This document shows, one piece after another, positions 35,697 through 49,289 of a stretch of 64,000 bases of DNA (within the stretch, counting starts at the first letter, position 1; every line of letters starts with the position of its first letter). Source of the DNA: Aldrovandia affinis. Its lineage: Eukaryota > Chordata > Actinopteri > Notacanthiformes > Halosauridae. The stretch is taken from the NCBI GenBank assembly GCA_029706075.1, contig JAINUG010000194.1, positions 1,240,001 through 1,304,000 on the forward strand, read 5' to 3'. Position numbers and translations under genes: made by a program. Under the pieces are notes generated by a model that worked only from the letters and a program-made list of their open reading frames with translations, was not told where the DNA came from and did no database searches.

Positions 35697-38600
35697 GTTA
35701 TAATACAGAACTTGTTGTATTTGGACCTGAGCCAATGCTCACGCGAACTAGCTTTTCTTACACTTTAAATCAACTTTTCTGGGAAATAAGAGGTTTTTAA
35801 TGAAAATGAGGTCTGTGACAGGCATATTTGAATAGTATTCAAACAAATCTACATAACCCTTGTTCTGCCTCTTCTGTCTTCAAATCCGTTAAATAACACT
35901 GTATATTATATATGGGTTATTTCAGAGTAGTTCTAGAACCTTCTCACCTTCTCATGATCGCAAAAAAAAAAAAAAAAACAGAAAAACCCCAAAACGAAAT
36001 GTTCCTTAACACTGCTGAAAGGGTCATTTTGTGAGGTGCCGAAATCTTGCTGGGCCCTAATCCTGCAGAGAAACGTGTAGCAGTTTCTCTTAAATGTCAG
36101 AATTTCTGTCGTTGCTCTGTGTGCACTTTACGCCGAGTGTGAACAGCGCAGCGGCACCGAGTTACGTGTCACTGAAGAAGTAAAAAATCCTTTGGTGCCG
36201 CCAACGATCACATGACCTTGCTAGCAAAGGGCGCTGAGATCTGCGCTGTTATTCAAATGAGGTGCACTCGCTTCTCAGGCGGCGTTGCACCCTCTCTGCC
36301 CTGCAGTTAGTAAGCCCCATCTGCAGACTCATTTAGAGGCCGTGCCTTGAACTTTGCTCTGTCTCTCTTTATCGAAGCTTTCAAGTTTGTCCTCCAACTC
36401 TGCAGAGAAGTGAAGCTCTAACTCTTGGGGATATATTTCCATATTTTCCTTGAAGGCCAGACAGAAGCCACCAGGTAATGTAAGGGGAACAACAAAGCGG
36501 TGTTAGTACAGTGTTGACGTTTTATTTTGACATGAATTTGAACTGAAAAGCAACTGTGCCACGGTGCTAATGTGAATTACCTGCTGCATTCTCCTGAAAG
36601 GATGACAACTGTTTTATCAGCAGCAACACAAACAGGTATTTTAAACACTGTTGTAATGTATTCAATATATTTCCTGACTGGAGCTACTAATACTGTCACA
36701 GTTGTAAAGTTCTGTATTTCCACAATTAATAATACTTAAGTGATGTTTCTGTCACCAATTAAAATATATATCTACAGTATAGCAGTATATATGCATGCTG
36801 GGTGAAGCGGAGGGTTTGCACAGTGAAAAAGAGTTGTCATCAATGGATTTGAACATGTATTTTTAAATAGTACAATCTATATACAGTCTGTGTTGATCAA
36901 ATTGACATTGTATTGATACTTGACTGGGATAAAATCTATTTAGGATAAGCCGACTGTAAATGTTTAGACTTTTAGAATTTTTACTACAGGACTGTTGTTG
37001 AAATCAGCAGAGATCATGTCGTACGCAGTCCTGATATTCCGCTGAGATTGCTTAGACCATTGCAGGAGTGCTGTTTTCTCTTAATTGGGGTGAAGGTGCA
37101 CTCCTCAAACTGTAAAAGTAAACTTAGCTAGGGTGCACCGCTTCAATTAAAACAAATACTTATTTGCAATGAAGCGAAATGGGAAGGCAGCACTCCAAAA
37201 GAATCTGATTAAATTACGGGCCCCTTCCTGCCAATTACTTTGTGTTTATTTATTTTTCTTACAAAACTGCACCGAGAGCAAAACTGTGAAGGTGTGCTAA
37301 AGCTCTGGCTATCCCTCTATCTCTGGATCTTCATCTGAAGATCTGATAGGAATTAGAGATTAGACCTACACAGGTGCTGTAAACACCATAAGGCTGGTCA
37401 ATTAGCTAAGTGCTACTGTGGCAAATATCATTTTCACCCCTCTGTTTACAGTATGCTGGTAGCAGGTGGCAGTAAACTGAAATTAACAGGCAGAACACAT
37501 CAACTTGAGGAATCATTGCCTTCTCTGTCTTTTGTATTAGCTACGTTTGATTGTTGGGTTCGGGTTTCTCGCACCCAGCAAGGGACATCAATACTTCTCC
37601 ATTAAATGAATGTGTTCGAGGGAAATCTCGCGTCAAAGTCACTTACTGCTCCTATTCCCATAGCTAATGAAAACACAATTCTAACAAACACACTTGGAAT
37701 AAATCCTAGTTTAGTCAACTGGAGTATGTTTAGCTGGGTACAAATCAATACTAACTATAAGGAGGATGGCCAACAGACAAGAGAAATGGTGAGTAAAAAA
37801 ACAAACGTCTCTGAAAAAAGATGTCCGCTTGGATCAGTACAATCGAACGATGTCCTTGCAAAGCTCCATGCCCAGCTGGGAGTGGTTTATAGGTTATCAA
37901 GTGTTTCTATGACAGCCTTTGATGGTGCAGCTATGATTTGGCGCCTGGAACAGTTCACAGTTTGTCTTACATTTAAAGGGCAAATGGATTTCCGATTGGG
38001 CCGAATTGAGTTGTAAATGAATATGGCAGATTTAAGTAGAATGTCACTCAATTTGGCTTAATGAGTACGGCCTGTCACTCACCAGTGCAGCGCCTGACCA
38101 AACTACGGGGAACGCCGTGCTCAGATCGGGGATATTCATGAATTATTCATCAGGGGGTCTGCATTTTTGTCTCCAAAATAGGAATAATTTATAAGTCGGC
38201 TCATACAACTCAGAGGGTAAATACTGCATCAAGAGGAAGAGCTTCAACTGCCTCCAGTCTCTACATAAAGTGTGCTGTACTATTTTAGGCACTACAACAC
38301 AATATGTCTTTACAGACCCTAAACAAATAATTTCTTGCATTTTTTTTCCATTTCCAAGCCTCTGAATCATCCCTCTCCATAGCCCTTCTGTTCTCTTAAT
38401 GGAGATTGTGTGCAAAGTGACATCCATCCGTTTCCAAGCGCTCCGAGGTGACACTGCAGCAGCTGGAGTTGCTGGGCGCCGGGGTGACTTACGCTGTGAC
38501 AGTGCCATCTGCGCCACGGAGCTGATAGCGCTTCCGTAACAAGAGGGTCAGCGCCAGGTGCCAACTCGCATCCATCCAGCTCCCACCTCTGGTCACCTCA

Positions 38601-41600
38601 GTTGTGGCTGGACCCCATCGCCAGGGGCAAGGAGCCACGGTCAGGGCTCATTCCACCTTCCCACCGGAGATGAGTTTGAACACCTTTGTTGACTGGGTAG
38701 CTGTTGTTTAGCTGCAGGGTGGCTGGGCTCATGCTTGCCCCAGGGCTCAACAGTTATCTTTAGTTCAGAACGCCCACCTGCTGAGCCCATACAAGAGGTC
38801 AGGGCTGCAACAAGTTCACTGTGAACGTATTCACTTCACAATGCGTGCTTTGAAATTCTAATGAAGGAGGTCTTCACCAAAACAAAAACAAAAAAACAAC
38901 AATGGCAAAACAGCAAAACATTCATATTAGTTTTAGTTTTGCTCATGCTAGTAATTGTAGTTGGCGAATGGGAACTACACAGGTCAAAGAGCTTTTCAGC
39001 ATTTTTCAAGATTTGGATTCCCACCAGAATCATTTCCCCAAATAAATGCTAGATTACTTAAAATCACTCATGACTGAGAATAATTGAGAGCGAAGCATGA
39101 TTGGCAGAACTATCGATTCCCCAAGCCGTCTGTGATAGTCACTTCTGTACGGAGGTCATCTTTAGCAATGAAATGGGCGTGGCTTTCTGAAGCTTGTTAA
39201 GGAAGTTACGGGGTGTGCAGTCCTCAGGCAACCGCGCGGTTGGTCTGTGTCGCAGAACCCATCCCAACATTCACTGTGCATCGAAGCACACGGGATGGAC
39301 TCGTTTGCTAATGTACACAGGAGAGCCGTGCTGTGCGGGGAGGCCCGTGGTGGTGGTGCCAGGCTTGGTAATGGTAATGCGTGAGCCCACTTCTGTCACG
39401 TTCGCGTTCCCATCCTGGATCCGTGCGAGGCTCTGCGCTGTCAGTCACAGCTGCACTCCTGGTCCCTCCCTGTCGCTCCGTCTGCCCGAGTCCACCCCAC
39501 TGCCTAATCCCAGGCAAACGCGCCTTTCGGGAACAGCAAACTGCCAGTCAGGAGAGAAACAAACAAAAAACGTGCAGATTGGCACGTATGCGTCAGACAG
39601 CTGGAGGAATTAGTGAGGAACGGTGTATTACAGCGGTGCTTTTGATCAGCGGTCCCTGTGATTGATGGGCTGCGGGGGGAAATGCGTCAGTAGTTTGTGG
39701 ATTATTAGAGGTGCGGCCGTTACCTGGGGAGAGGGACCTGATTTATGCATTCATTGGCTTTCCAATGAAAGAATGGTGATGGTGTCATTTTTCAACGCTG
39801 CGTACCGCACTCCACGTATTGAGCTGCCGCGTATGGATTTGTGTTGGAAAGCCTTGACCTCGGGGAGTACCAGAGATGGAACGTCGCGCGACGTGTTCTA
39901 TTGAGAGAGGAAAGTAATGGGACGGCTCGCCCTACAATGTGGAAGGGAAATCCACACCGCTCCTCCGGCTACCTTCCCAGAGCAGACGTCATGTGGGCTT
40001 TTCACACCGGCTGAAAGACACTGGATCGTCTCGTCTTGGCACAGGTCAAGTTCAAGCTCAAGCTGATAGTAAATTGTGCTGACCGGTTCATCAAACAGTA
40101 CTGACCTGCAGCCCACCTAACCCCGCTCACACCCAGTCACCGTCGCCGTTCGAGCTTCCGCTCGAAAAACTGGCTAGCTAGCTCATGTGCTATTATTAGT
40201 TTGTTAATAGCTGGTTATGATATGCTTACAGTTCACTATGCCTTCAAATGCATACTTAGTTAACTCCCTGTTACACAAGTATTATGTGAAAGCAGAAGCA
40301 GACCAAAACCAACCGTCATCATAGCTCAAACATCGGTATCTGACATTTTTCATGTTGCGTGAATAGCACTGATTCGTCAACATTGGCTGCTGGTCTTTTT
40401 TATTCATTTATTAGGAACATCTGCTATTGACACGTGACATAACACTTAACAACACACTTTGGCGTTTCACAGTCTGCTCACTTTACATACTTCTTCTGGC
40501 ACTTTCACACCACTGTGCTTTTTATTCAACCCGCAGCATGATGTTGCTCTCTCAGCCAAAGATGTATTTTATTGGCTCCTTCATGACTCATCATCCCCTG
40601 GACTGTACAGTCACCATTGATCAGGTGTGTATCCCAAGCAGTAAATGTGAATCAACAGAGCTCTTAATATTGTCTTCACTTGATATTGCACAACTGTCTG
40701 AGCTAGCATCGAAAATAGGATACCCTGTTTATTGGATCGCAGTATTAGGCTTACAGAGTGGGCCTACGGAAGAGCAAACAACTCGATGGACATTAAGATT
40801 GTACTATACTCATTCCAGTTTTTATACTGTTAGAATTTAGAATTTAGTCCCTGCTGCTCATGGTTAGAGAGAGCGCTTTTATCCGTAATGCAGCATGCTA
40901 GATGGGGTACATGTAAAACAAAATATCTGAAGCAGGCTACTGAAGTTAAAATAGAACGAAGGCACCCTTTCTTTTCTGTGGGGATCAGAGAGGCTATCAC
41001 CAGGCAGAGTGCAGATGGATCTGTGGGGAGGGGGGGGGGGGGGCGGCGTGCAGGATGAAAATGAGGCTCAAGCTTATTAGGCTCAAATGCTGGGGCCTTT
41101 ATAGGCCGGATTCCGTCGTTCTTTGGAGTCGGCGGAACGAGCGGCGTTTATTAGCTTTGACCTAAATTAGAGAAGACAATCAAAGCTGTTAAAGCAAAGA
41201 ACAGATTGAGAGCCACAGTGACCTAGATACCAGCGATTTGAAGTGCAGGCGCACTGTACAACACATTTACTTGCTCGGCTGTCTAATATAATAAAGTGTT
41301 GGCGTAGCCGTCTCCACCGCAATGAAAGTTAAATTACAACGGCTCTCACAAGAGGAAAAAGCGCCTTTACCGGTGCGATTCTTTCAAATTCAGCGTTTGT
41401 TTGAGATGTTTATGGGCCACTTACCACCGAGCCACGCTTCGGTTTTTGATTTACCCTGCGCTTTGATGTTATTGCTAATTTTATAAATGTGCGGCGGACA
41501 AATTTCCATCCTTAATTTCCCAACCTTATGTATTATTTATTGAACAGGCACAAAAATGAAAAAAGGTGTCGGCAATCCGTTTGGGTACATCCTCATCCGG

Positions 41601-43274
41601 CCATTGTCGATGTTTGAATCCTTTAGAGCGATGGCATCTACACTCGATGTCTGCCTCTGTCACAACCCTTCTGTATTCCACCAGTGTCCTCTACCTCTCC
41701 TCCTATTAATATGCACGATGTGCGGTGCATTCGCAGCGCGGCAATGGCGGGGAGAGGGGAGCCGTATCTAGATGCAGATGGTGAGGGTTGACAAAGGCGA
41801 CGACGCGTTTGTCTCGCGGAGGCAGCCTGGTGACTTGTGAAAGGTGGCTCGCCTAACCCTCGGCCGATGGGGACTTTGGCGTCGAGCCGGAGCAGCGGCC
41901 ACAGGCCCGCAGTTACCGTCTTGCCTTTGTCACGGAGGACATTCAGAAGAAGCCAGACTAACAATGAACATCACACGCTTCCTTCCCAAGCCTTCCCTGG
42001 CACTGACTTCCAGTTAGCAGCAGATGATTTATGAGGATTAAGCTTGCGTTTTGGCAGCAGCCCACTTACGTTCATCCAATTTATTGCTCCCCCCCCCAAA
42101 GTATACAGTATTTTCCTACCTTTGTAAATAATCCTAGAAATGTAAAGCATTTGTTTAAGTCATTTTTAATCTATGTAGTCTAAACAGGAATACCAGGTCT
42201 TTTTGCGTAAAATGCATATATGAATAAGGCTTTTGCAGCATTTTGCAAATAGTTTCCATTGCCAATTTTGTGTCTCAGTCTTGCAACCACCTGAAGTCTG
42301 ATTTCATACCCTGCTAAGTCGCCTGGCTGTGCTGCTTTTTGTGGAGAATGTCCAAACAGCAGTAACAGTGGTGACAAGATATTACCCCTTCCCCTTCCAC
42401 CAAGCCAATTTTGAGTATTTTTCATCCTCAATTTGGGGGATTCTTTCAAACTTAAATATATTGCATATGGATGAAATAGATGACTATTTTTCATGTATTC
42501 TCTTTCCCTCTGTTTTGTTTTGTACAGCTAATTTATGAAGGCATCTAATATTTTCACTTTTTTTTGTGCATTTATGCTTCAGTTTGCATGTTAAAAATGT
42601 AAATTCTAGATAGACCTTGACTTTCTATAAATGCAATTACATACATTCCCGTTTCATTTTAGTACTAGTTAGGCATGCTACAGTACCTTGAGGCACTTCT
42701 GCAGAATTCGCACCCTGATAAATTTGGCAGTGTCAAGCTGAGTGGTTCCCATGCACGCAGACTCCGAACACTTATCATGGTTTATTTGCTTAGCAGGTGC
42801 CCTTATCAGAGACAGGATGCATGTATGACCTTTCGCTGGGTCTCAAGGTCCAAAAGTCTATTTATTTCAGATTCCTCGCTCTTTATTATCAGCATTTCCG
42901 ACTGCTTATATTGGAGGACCGATTTGTCTTGTGTGAAAACCTGGACTGAAATATTGCCTTCTCTATGCAAACTGCTTGAATATTTTGGAAGAAGCTAATA
43001 TAGTCAGTATTCTGGGACTGTCATCGATCTGAAGACCTATTTAAGCACATGGCAGTATTGTGTTGTCAGAAGCAGTAAATTGCCCCCTATTGGGGAACAA
43101 ACTTTACATAAAATCACATCTCTGCCTTCAGCCACCTCCTCATGCTGCGATGAGGAGAGACAGTCTTCTGTCATAGTTATCATTAAGGCTCCTCCACACT
43201 CATGATAATAATAGCACACCCATCCCCGCAGACTGAATAGACACATTTATACAGAAAAATTTAGCCAGAGCTCC
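35697..43274. other. large non-coding stretch
   Basis: Nearly 7.6 kb without a recognisable exon or complete transposon. Notable contents are a 17-base A run near 35961, a G run near 41028-41043, the palindrome ATTCATGAAT at 38134-38143 and a SOX/homeodomain-like interval at 41090-41340. An open frame of 136 codons at 37606-38016 (+) and another of 137 codons at 40427-40840 (+) have ATG starts but no known domain or splice sites. Confidence 0.4.
41090..41340. promoter_or_regulatory. candidate conserved non-coding element
   Basis: Non-repetitive interval with SOX-like ACAATCAAAG, two CAAAG cores, TTTATTAGCTTTGA and TAAATTAG. It resembles developmental enhancer DNA; the evidence is motif content only. 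Confidence 0.22.
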
Positions 43275-43627
43275 TGGGTGGCTCATCGTGTTAAGGCACT
43301 GTTCTAGTGTGTGGATGAGTGGTTCCCACGGTCCGGTATTGAATCCAGACTGTGCCAGTGCCGACTGTGGCCAGGAGCCCTGTGGGGCGATGCATAATTT
43401 CCTGTGGAGGGAGGGATTCAGTCAACAATGTTATCCGTGTCTTGTCGCACACCAGCTACCCCCACTGGTCAAATGGGCACCCACACTCTGCCGGTATAAA
43501 GCTGCACATGAAGTGTCCTCCTGTGACTCATGTCATGCGTAAGCTTAACTGCGGTGTGAAAAGAAGTGAGGACTGACATCACATGTTTCAGAGGAGAGCG
43601 TGTGCTTGTCTACACTCTGCCGAATTG
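43275..43627 (+). repeat. GC-rich tRNA-derived SINE, 3' truncated
   Basis: Plus orientation: tRNA-like A box (TGGCTCATCGTGTTAAGGCA), B box (GGTATTGAATCC), then GTGCCGACTGTGGCC as in the copy at 23823-24300. The body ends at TTTCAGAGGAGAGCG...; the A-rich tail is replaced by the coiled-coil relic that follows. Confidence 0.6.
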
Positions 43628-45725
43628 AAAGCTCCTGGAGGAGCGCCACCTGGAGGCCATTGGTAAATTGCTGAAGGAGCACACTGACTCCCTGAAGAAA
43701 ATTGGGAACATGGCTGTGGAGCTGGAGAGCGAAAAAAACCTCTCTTGTCAATGAGGTGAGACGTGTGGAAGCCCACAGCTTGGAACTGGAGGAAGTGGTG
43801 AGGAACCTAACCAAAAGGTTGGAGGAAGAGCGTCTGCAGTGTCTGGACATCTAGAGATCCCAAGACAAGGCCAAAGAGGAGTGGGCCAGGGCGTTGTGGG
43901 ATGTACAGGAAAGCAGCAGAGACACACGTGTCTGAGGCAGAGCAACTCCGGAGCCGAGCGGAGTAGGAGAGCGAGGGAGGGCGGGAGCTGGAGGCAAAGC
44001 TGGAAGAGATGAGAACTCAACTAGGAGCACAAGCAAGGCAGCTTGGAGAGCTACATGGAGTCCAAGAGGATTTTTGAATCTGAAGATCTGTTCCCTAGAA
44101 CAAGAATAAAAGATTCAGGCTTTGCAGGAAATCCACAAAACCACCTCTGCAGCACTCCTGCTAGAGCAAGGAAAAAGTGAAGAGCTCACGGTGCTGAGAG
44201 AGAAACTGCATTTCTTGAGTGAGAGGCTGGACCAAAAAGAAGCCCAGCACCAGGCCACAAAGAACTCTTTTTGTGAGGTCTTAAAAATCCAGACCGAAAC
44301 GCTACTTGATCTACAAAATCAACTGGAAACGGTGAGTGAGGACCTGGAATGTGAAAGGCTTATGCCTGTTGTACACGATTCTAGGACCCAGGTGGAGATC
44401 TCACTGCCAGTGGAGCCGGCAGGAGACGATGACCAGATGTTGGAGATGGAGTGTGGACAATGTTCCTCAATCCCACTCAGCCTGCGTGACCTTACAAGGG
44501 GACTTGTGGGGCAACATGCTGAGGATAAGCTATGGCGGGACCATAGTGTGGAAGAGAGGCTCTTAACTATGGCTGAGGCCTGGTTGAACATCCGACCAGC
44601 TCCTGACATGGTGAGTCCATCTCCACCAATAAAGTTAAAAAGACAGAGAAGAGAAGAAGAGTTTAGAAGGTCTCATCTGAAGAGAAACAGGAAACCAAAC
44701 AGGCTGACGTTGAAATGGAATGACCGTAGGAAACGTCTATGGAGAGGTGACTTAAATGTGCCAAAGAGATACAAGGAAAACGCTAACTGTGTTGTGAAGA
44801 GCATGTTTTTCCTGGTTACCACACCTGACCACCTGGAAGCAAAATGGAAGTGGCAGAAAAGGCCAAAAAGAGGAGCACTGATTCTGAAATGGCACAAAGT
44901 TTGCTGGAGGAGCCATGGAAAACTGGTGAAGCCCAGAGCCCAAGGGGTGATTGTTCTGTCCATGGAGCCCAGATCCAGTACCCACATATGGCTTTGGTGG
45001 TGGCAACCTGCACCATTCCCTAATGCCTTCCAGATGCTTTTGCAGGAGGAGAATGGTGGCGATGGAATACAGATGTTTGATCCAGGGGGGATACTTCCTG
45101 AGTGGACCTGGAGATGGTGGCTCTCCTGGTGACCGCTGGAGGCCACTCAGCCCTCCCTAAGTCAGAGCTGAGGAGGAGGGTGGTGGCATCCTGAGGGGCA
45201 GGTTGAGGAAATGGCTGCCTGCCTCTTTAACTCATGGGAGCCACTCTAGCCAAGAAGACTACAGTTCAGTACAGCCTGCAGTCCCACACATAAACCAAGT
45301 CAAGAAACGAGTACTGCATGCAGCTGAAGTCAATTTGGGAATGTATTTAAAGGACTGTTTTGTGTCACATTGGGGAAGGAGTAGGTTGGTGTTTTGGAGT
45401 AATGGGTGAGAAAGAGAATTGTGTTGGATTACTGTTTGGGCTGCTGTTTGGCATGGATTGGATTGTTTTGAGAAACTTGTTTCTGTATTCACTTGGACTG
45501 TTGAGGAACTGTATGGACTTCAACCCTGGATTACGGATTTGGCAGAGATAAGGATTCTGGACGTTATGTGTTCATTTTTTCGTTGACCCCACCCTTTTGT
45601 GTTTTGTCAAGATTCCCTTTAATAAAATCCTCATTTTGTTTGAATACTGCCTCCTCTGGGTTATTCAACTGCCAACGCCCTCTACCAAGGTCCTTGAGTG
45701 TTGCCCCACCCCAAGGGACACTACA
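43628..45725 (+). mobile_element. decayed coding relic with LTR-like 3' end
   Basis: The first 1 kb encodes, across several frameshifts, a strongly charged coiled-coil protein: LLEERHLEAIGKLLKEH, EVVRNLTKRLEEERLQ, then EELTVLREKLHFLSERLDQK and TETLLDLQNQLETVSEDLE at 44180-44350. The longest intact frame runs 44122-45132, but after about 44610 a different frame looks more protein-like. The end resembles a retroelement LTR: a purine-rich run (GAGGAGGAGGGTGG, 45168-45183), a poly(A) signal AATAAA at about 45621, a U5-like stretch and a terminus ACTACA. It could be a gag-like relic of an LTR element or a retroposed host coiled-coil gene; I cannot decide. No protease, reverse transcriptase or integrase is present. 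Confidence 0.4.
44122..44610 (+). pseudogene. coiled-coil ORF remnant, identity unknown
   Basis: About 160 codons in one frame with heptad-like spacing of Leu and an abundance of Glu, Lys and Gln: LLLEQGKSEELTVLREKLHF, then LDLQNQLETVSEDLE, then an acidic linker (PAGDDDQMLEMEC). The same coiled-coil character continues upstream to 43640 only in shifted frames broken by stops. Codon use and the Leu/Glu/Lys pattern suggest once-functional coding sequence rather than a chance frame. I do not recognise the family. Potential splice donors (ACGGTGAGT near 44330, ATGGTGAGT near 44608) exist, so it could also be host exon DNA, but no acceptors were identified. Confidence 0.45.
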
Positions 45726-47644
45726 ATATATACAGTATATACATGTATATTACATAGTTAACTATTTTGATCATTTTCCATTGAAAAAATGCTTCTAACT
45801 AACAACTTAAAACAACTTACTATTGATATTGTCTTGACTCCAAATGCAAAATATCTGATAGTGCATCTATACAACTTTGTTAACTTTTCTGGCCTAGACT
45901 TCCTGCCATTTAATTGGTGCCAGCAGATTTCTGATAGATTTCTGATAGTGACAAGGGCCCACAGTAGTGAAAGGGTTAATGATAATACAGCGATCAAGTA
46001 ACTATGCATTCATCCCTAATAATAGGTTGAGTGTAAATTTGTAACCTAATAGTGCAGTTAGTGAAATAAATGCATTATTATCTACCGAGACTCAAGGTGC
46101 TGTGCTTAATTCACAGAGAATTCCAAGTGCCAAGCAAAGGGCAGGGCAGGGCACTGGCAAAACGTATGGGCAAAAATAGCAATCGTATATATCTTTGGCA
46201 AATGGCATAGTTCTAAAGTAAAGACTGATTAGTTGAGAGAATGTTCTTTGTGGCACAGTATATCTGTGAAGTATAGTGTCTGCCAATGACCAGCTATTAG
46301 TCATTATTTCTGAAATGTAGGGCTTGAGAAATTGGATCTAAACTTAGACAGACATTTCTGAATAATTTTATTCACTTGCGCTCAGAAAGTGTGGCTTCCC
46401 CCGAAGGGGACATTAACCTAGATATAAAAATATCCTTTTTAGCTTTGAGAGAAGCGGTGAATCAGTGTCTGGTCTTGGTAGTGGGATAGCAGGAGGGTTC
46501 ATGTCAGGGGTCTGGAGGTTGCATCTGTGCTGTTTGTTGTTGGGGCTCATGAAAAACAATGACGACAACCAACGAACTACATTAAATTGCATAGTAATAT
46601 CACGTCACCACCAAGCTACCTCACCTTATCCATAATGTCTGAAGCACACAAGGTTGTCTTTATTTCCGGGTTTTTTTCTGGTCACTGAAGATATCTCAAG
46701 GAACTGTATGCGATGTGCAGCTGAATTTGTGGAATTTTACAGTAAAAAGTGGTGCATTTGCCATTGGTTAGAAGCTAAATTCATTTCAAAAGCCTCTTCT
46801 AATTAGGCCAACACTAAGAAGCAATCGATAGAGAACGTGGGATATTAAGCCTGCCACAGAGAAGGTTGCTCATTCCAGTCCGCCAAATTCCTTTGTGCAT
46901 ATTTTTCCAATCTAGTGATAAGCTTTGTGCAGTGCAGGCCATGAAGGTGACGCCTGTGGTGGGAGCTCACCTGAGAATCTGGGCCAGGATTATGCTTGTG
47001 AAAATCCGATTTTATGTCTTTTTGTTCAAATCCCCGTCTATGCGCTTTCTCCCAGAGTCTTCATCTCAGGCATTGCTCCCAAAATGTGCCTGTGCTTCCC
47101 CCTAACATGACAGCCAAAACACCATTCACGCACCCTCACAAACTCCTTAAACATGACTTAGGCTGATAGACCTGCGAAAATGACAAATACGAGTCAGCAG
47201 TAATAGTAGACATGTACAGCTTGTGGTGGATTTTTCTGTAAAGCAATTTCACAAGCTGAAACTAAGATATCGCTCTCTGCGCTGAATCACGGCGCTTCGC
47301 CGCGAACGGTGTGCCCGTGTAAAATAATGGCTTCATAAAAAGCAAATTGTGTTACCCCCCTTTATCTTCTTACTTTAAAAGGCTGTTTGGTTATGTAATT
47401 ACTAATATGAATAAAAAGCAATATTCCCTGCATTGCATTCCTGAGGCACAAATATCCATTTAATCAAATTTAGTTGTTGCTTGCATAATCCAACAACACA
47501 CCAAAATCCAAAATGACAATTCATAAACGGTGCAGCTACAGAATTAGGTTTGGGAAGTTAGCACTATTTTGCTGGCTACCCTCTTATATTGGCAATAAGG
47601 TTTCTTCTTTGAACCTCAAACCATCTGTCAAAGCGGTTTTTAAC
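45726..47644. other. non-coding stretch, nothing recognised
   Basis: AT-rich sequence with a local direct repeat (GATTTCTGATA twice near 45925-45948). No exon or transposon was supported. Confidence 0.42.
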
Positions 47645-47940
47645 CTCCATCGATTTGGGACGGCGCAGTGTGCGCTGCTAGACAGTGCTTCTTTTTCGCT
47701 CCGAACACCACCAGCAGAGCTGCACAGTCTTTGCGTCAGAGGAGTAGCCTACACATCGTGCGCAGCCGGTGCAGGCAAACGCCGATGTTCGGTGAGACGA
47801 GGACAATCGCACAAACTGAAACCCCCTCCCTGGGCGACGCTACGCTACTAAATGTGCACCGTCCTGCGGGGCTGCTAGCCACAGTCAGAATGGTCAGGAT
47901 TTGATACCGGTCCATTAGGTGGGCCCGCACACGGGAGCCT
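47645..47940 (-). repeat. GC-rich tRNA-derived SINE, degenerate
   Basis: Minus orientation. CCCTCCCTGGGCGACGCTAC, GCTAGCCACAGTC and a B-box-like complement of GATTTGATACCGG align with the SINE at 23823-24300. The left end, CCTCCATCGATTTGGGA, is shared with the copy at 50460. Confidence 0.6.
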
Positions 47941-49289
47941 AGTGTTGTAGCAGCATGGGAAACTAACTGGGAGGTCTGTCAGTTAGAGCCACGTTCATAC
48001 CGGCACAGAGGGAAACACGGAGAGATCTGTGGGTTAGCACCGTGATCTTAATGAAATTTGAAAAGCTCCGAATAGCTCATTAGCTCAGTATGTAGCTAAA
48101 TGTATACTGTTTCAATAAGAGCCCTTACCTGAGCTGTTTTTAATAAATATGTGTTTTTCTTTCATAAAGGACTCGACTAGCCTAATTATGGGCCGACAGG
48201 TACTTGGATATATATAACTTGGTCATTAGCTCACTAGCCAGCCATTCTTAAAAGCTGTCCCTGTGGTGCTCCATTCAGTACCGATGTTATCAAGAGTGTG
48301 CACTTAGCATTTCGTACAGATGGGCAGTTACTACCGATTTTGCACTTTGTCACAAAATCATTACCCTTATAACATTTATTCGTGGCACAACGATAATGTA
48401 TTAAAATGATTAAATTATAAAAAATTATAATAAAATATATATACAATCCTTGAATCCTTATCAAGCAGAAAGCGGAGGCTCAAACCTGGCGGCGGCGTTT
48501 CCTCGACTGGCAGGCTGCCAAAGCGAGAGAATGCCAGTGGAAACGCTGTCATTGACACGAGGGTGTCAATAGCAGTGACAGTTACCAGGGTCGGATAATG
48601 CAGTTGTTAAGCAACGCGCTGTATCTGTTCTGACAAGCGGAACTCTCGCCGTTTGCAAGGACATCGCCAACTCTGCCAGTCTCCTTCAGGAGCGTTTGAT
48701 GTGGCCGGCCCCTTCTCGCGTCGGCCCCTCCCACCTCATCTGTCCTCCGCCGAGCGCGCTCCGTGTGACAGAAAGGGGCCACATCATAGCCTGACTGGCT
48801 TGTTTCCCCCACCGGGTGAAAAGAAACGATTAAGTGGGTGTTTGTCGGTGGGAGAAAGCTGTCATCTTGGCTTTGAGGGTTTGCGTGCGGGAGAACGCAG
48901 GGCAGGCTGTTGCGCTGTTCCGTCGGCTGCTCCAGCGCCCTCCTCTCATCCAGCCACCGGAGCTGCTCAGATAACGCGGGCGGTCGCGGCGCCTTTTGCG
49001 CTCCGGCTTTTTCCCCTAGACAAAGAAGATTATGAGCTTTCCTATGACGCCTCGCCCGTTCAGAATTCAACACATTGCATACGTGCAGCAAAAAAAAAAA
49101 AAAATAAATAAAAAAAACGATAAGTTGCCGTGCCTTTTGACCTATTCGACAATCCTTTTTTTGTTTTCAACCAGCGACCGAGCTCGGATTCGTTGGCAAC
49201 AAGGGGTTCCAGTTTCTGTTCCTGAAACGCTGCAAGCGCAGTTAATAACAGTAAAAAAATACGGAACAACGGCCTTCCCGGTTAAGGAA
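47941..49289. other. non-coding, GC-rich patch at 48480-49030
   Basis: The 48480-49030 part is CpG-rich, with long overlapping frames on both strands (152 and 169 codons) that are products of GC content. It could be a CpG island or an alternative 5' exon region of the surrounding gene; no splice or TATA signal settles this. A-rich low-complexity sequence follows at 49091-49119. Confidence 0.35.

Noticed and set aside
37066-37196. possible small MITE with GGAGTGCTG / CAGCACTCC ends
   Set aside because: Only 9 bases pair and no target duplication is seen; too weak to report as an element.
37606-38016. 136-codon ATG-started open frame
   Set aside because: No recognisable domain, splice context or neighbouring gene; a frame of this length is expected by chance in 64 kb.
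40427-40840. 137-codon open frame with hydrophobic N-terminus
   Set aside because: Looks signal-peptide-like at first, but composition is random and no family is recognisable.
43628-45725. complete retrovirus or retrotransposon
   Set aside because: No protease, reverse transcriptase or integrase motif in any frame and no second LTR; only a relic can be supported.
48582-49111. two long opposing open frames (169 and 152 codons)
   Set aside because: CpG-rich DNA lacks stop codons by composition; neither peptide has a recognisable domain.
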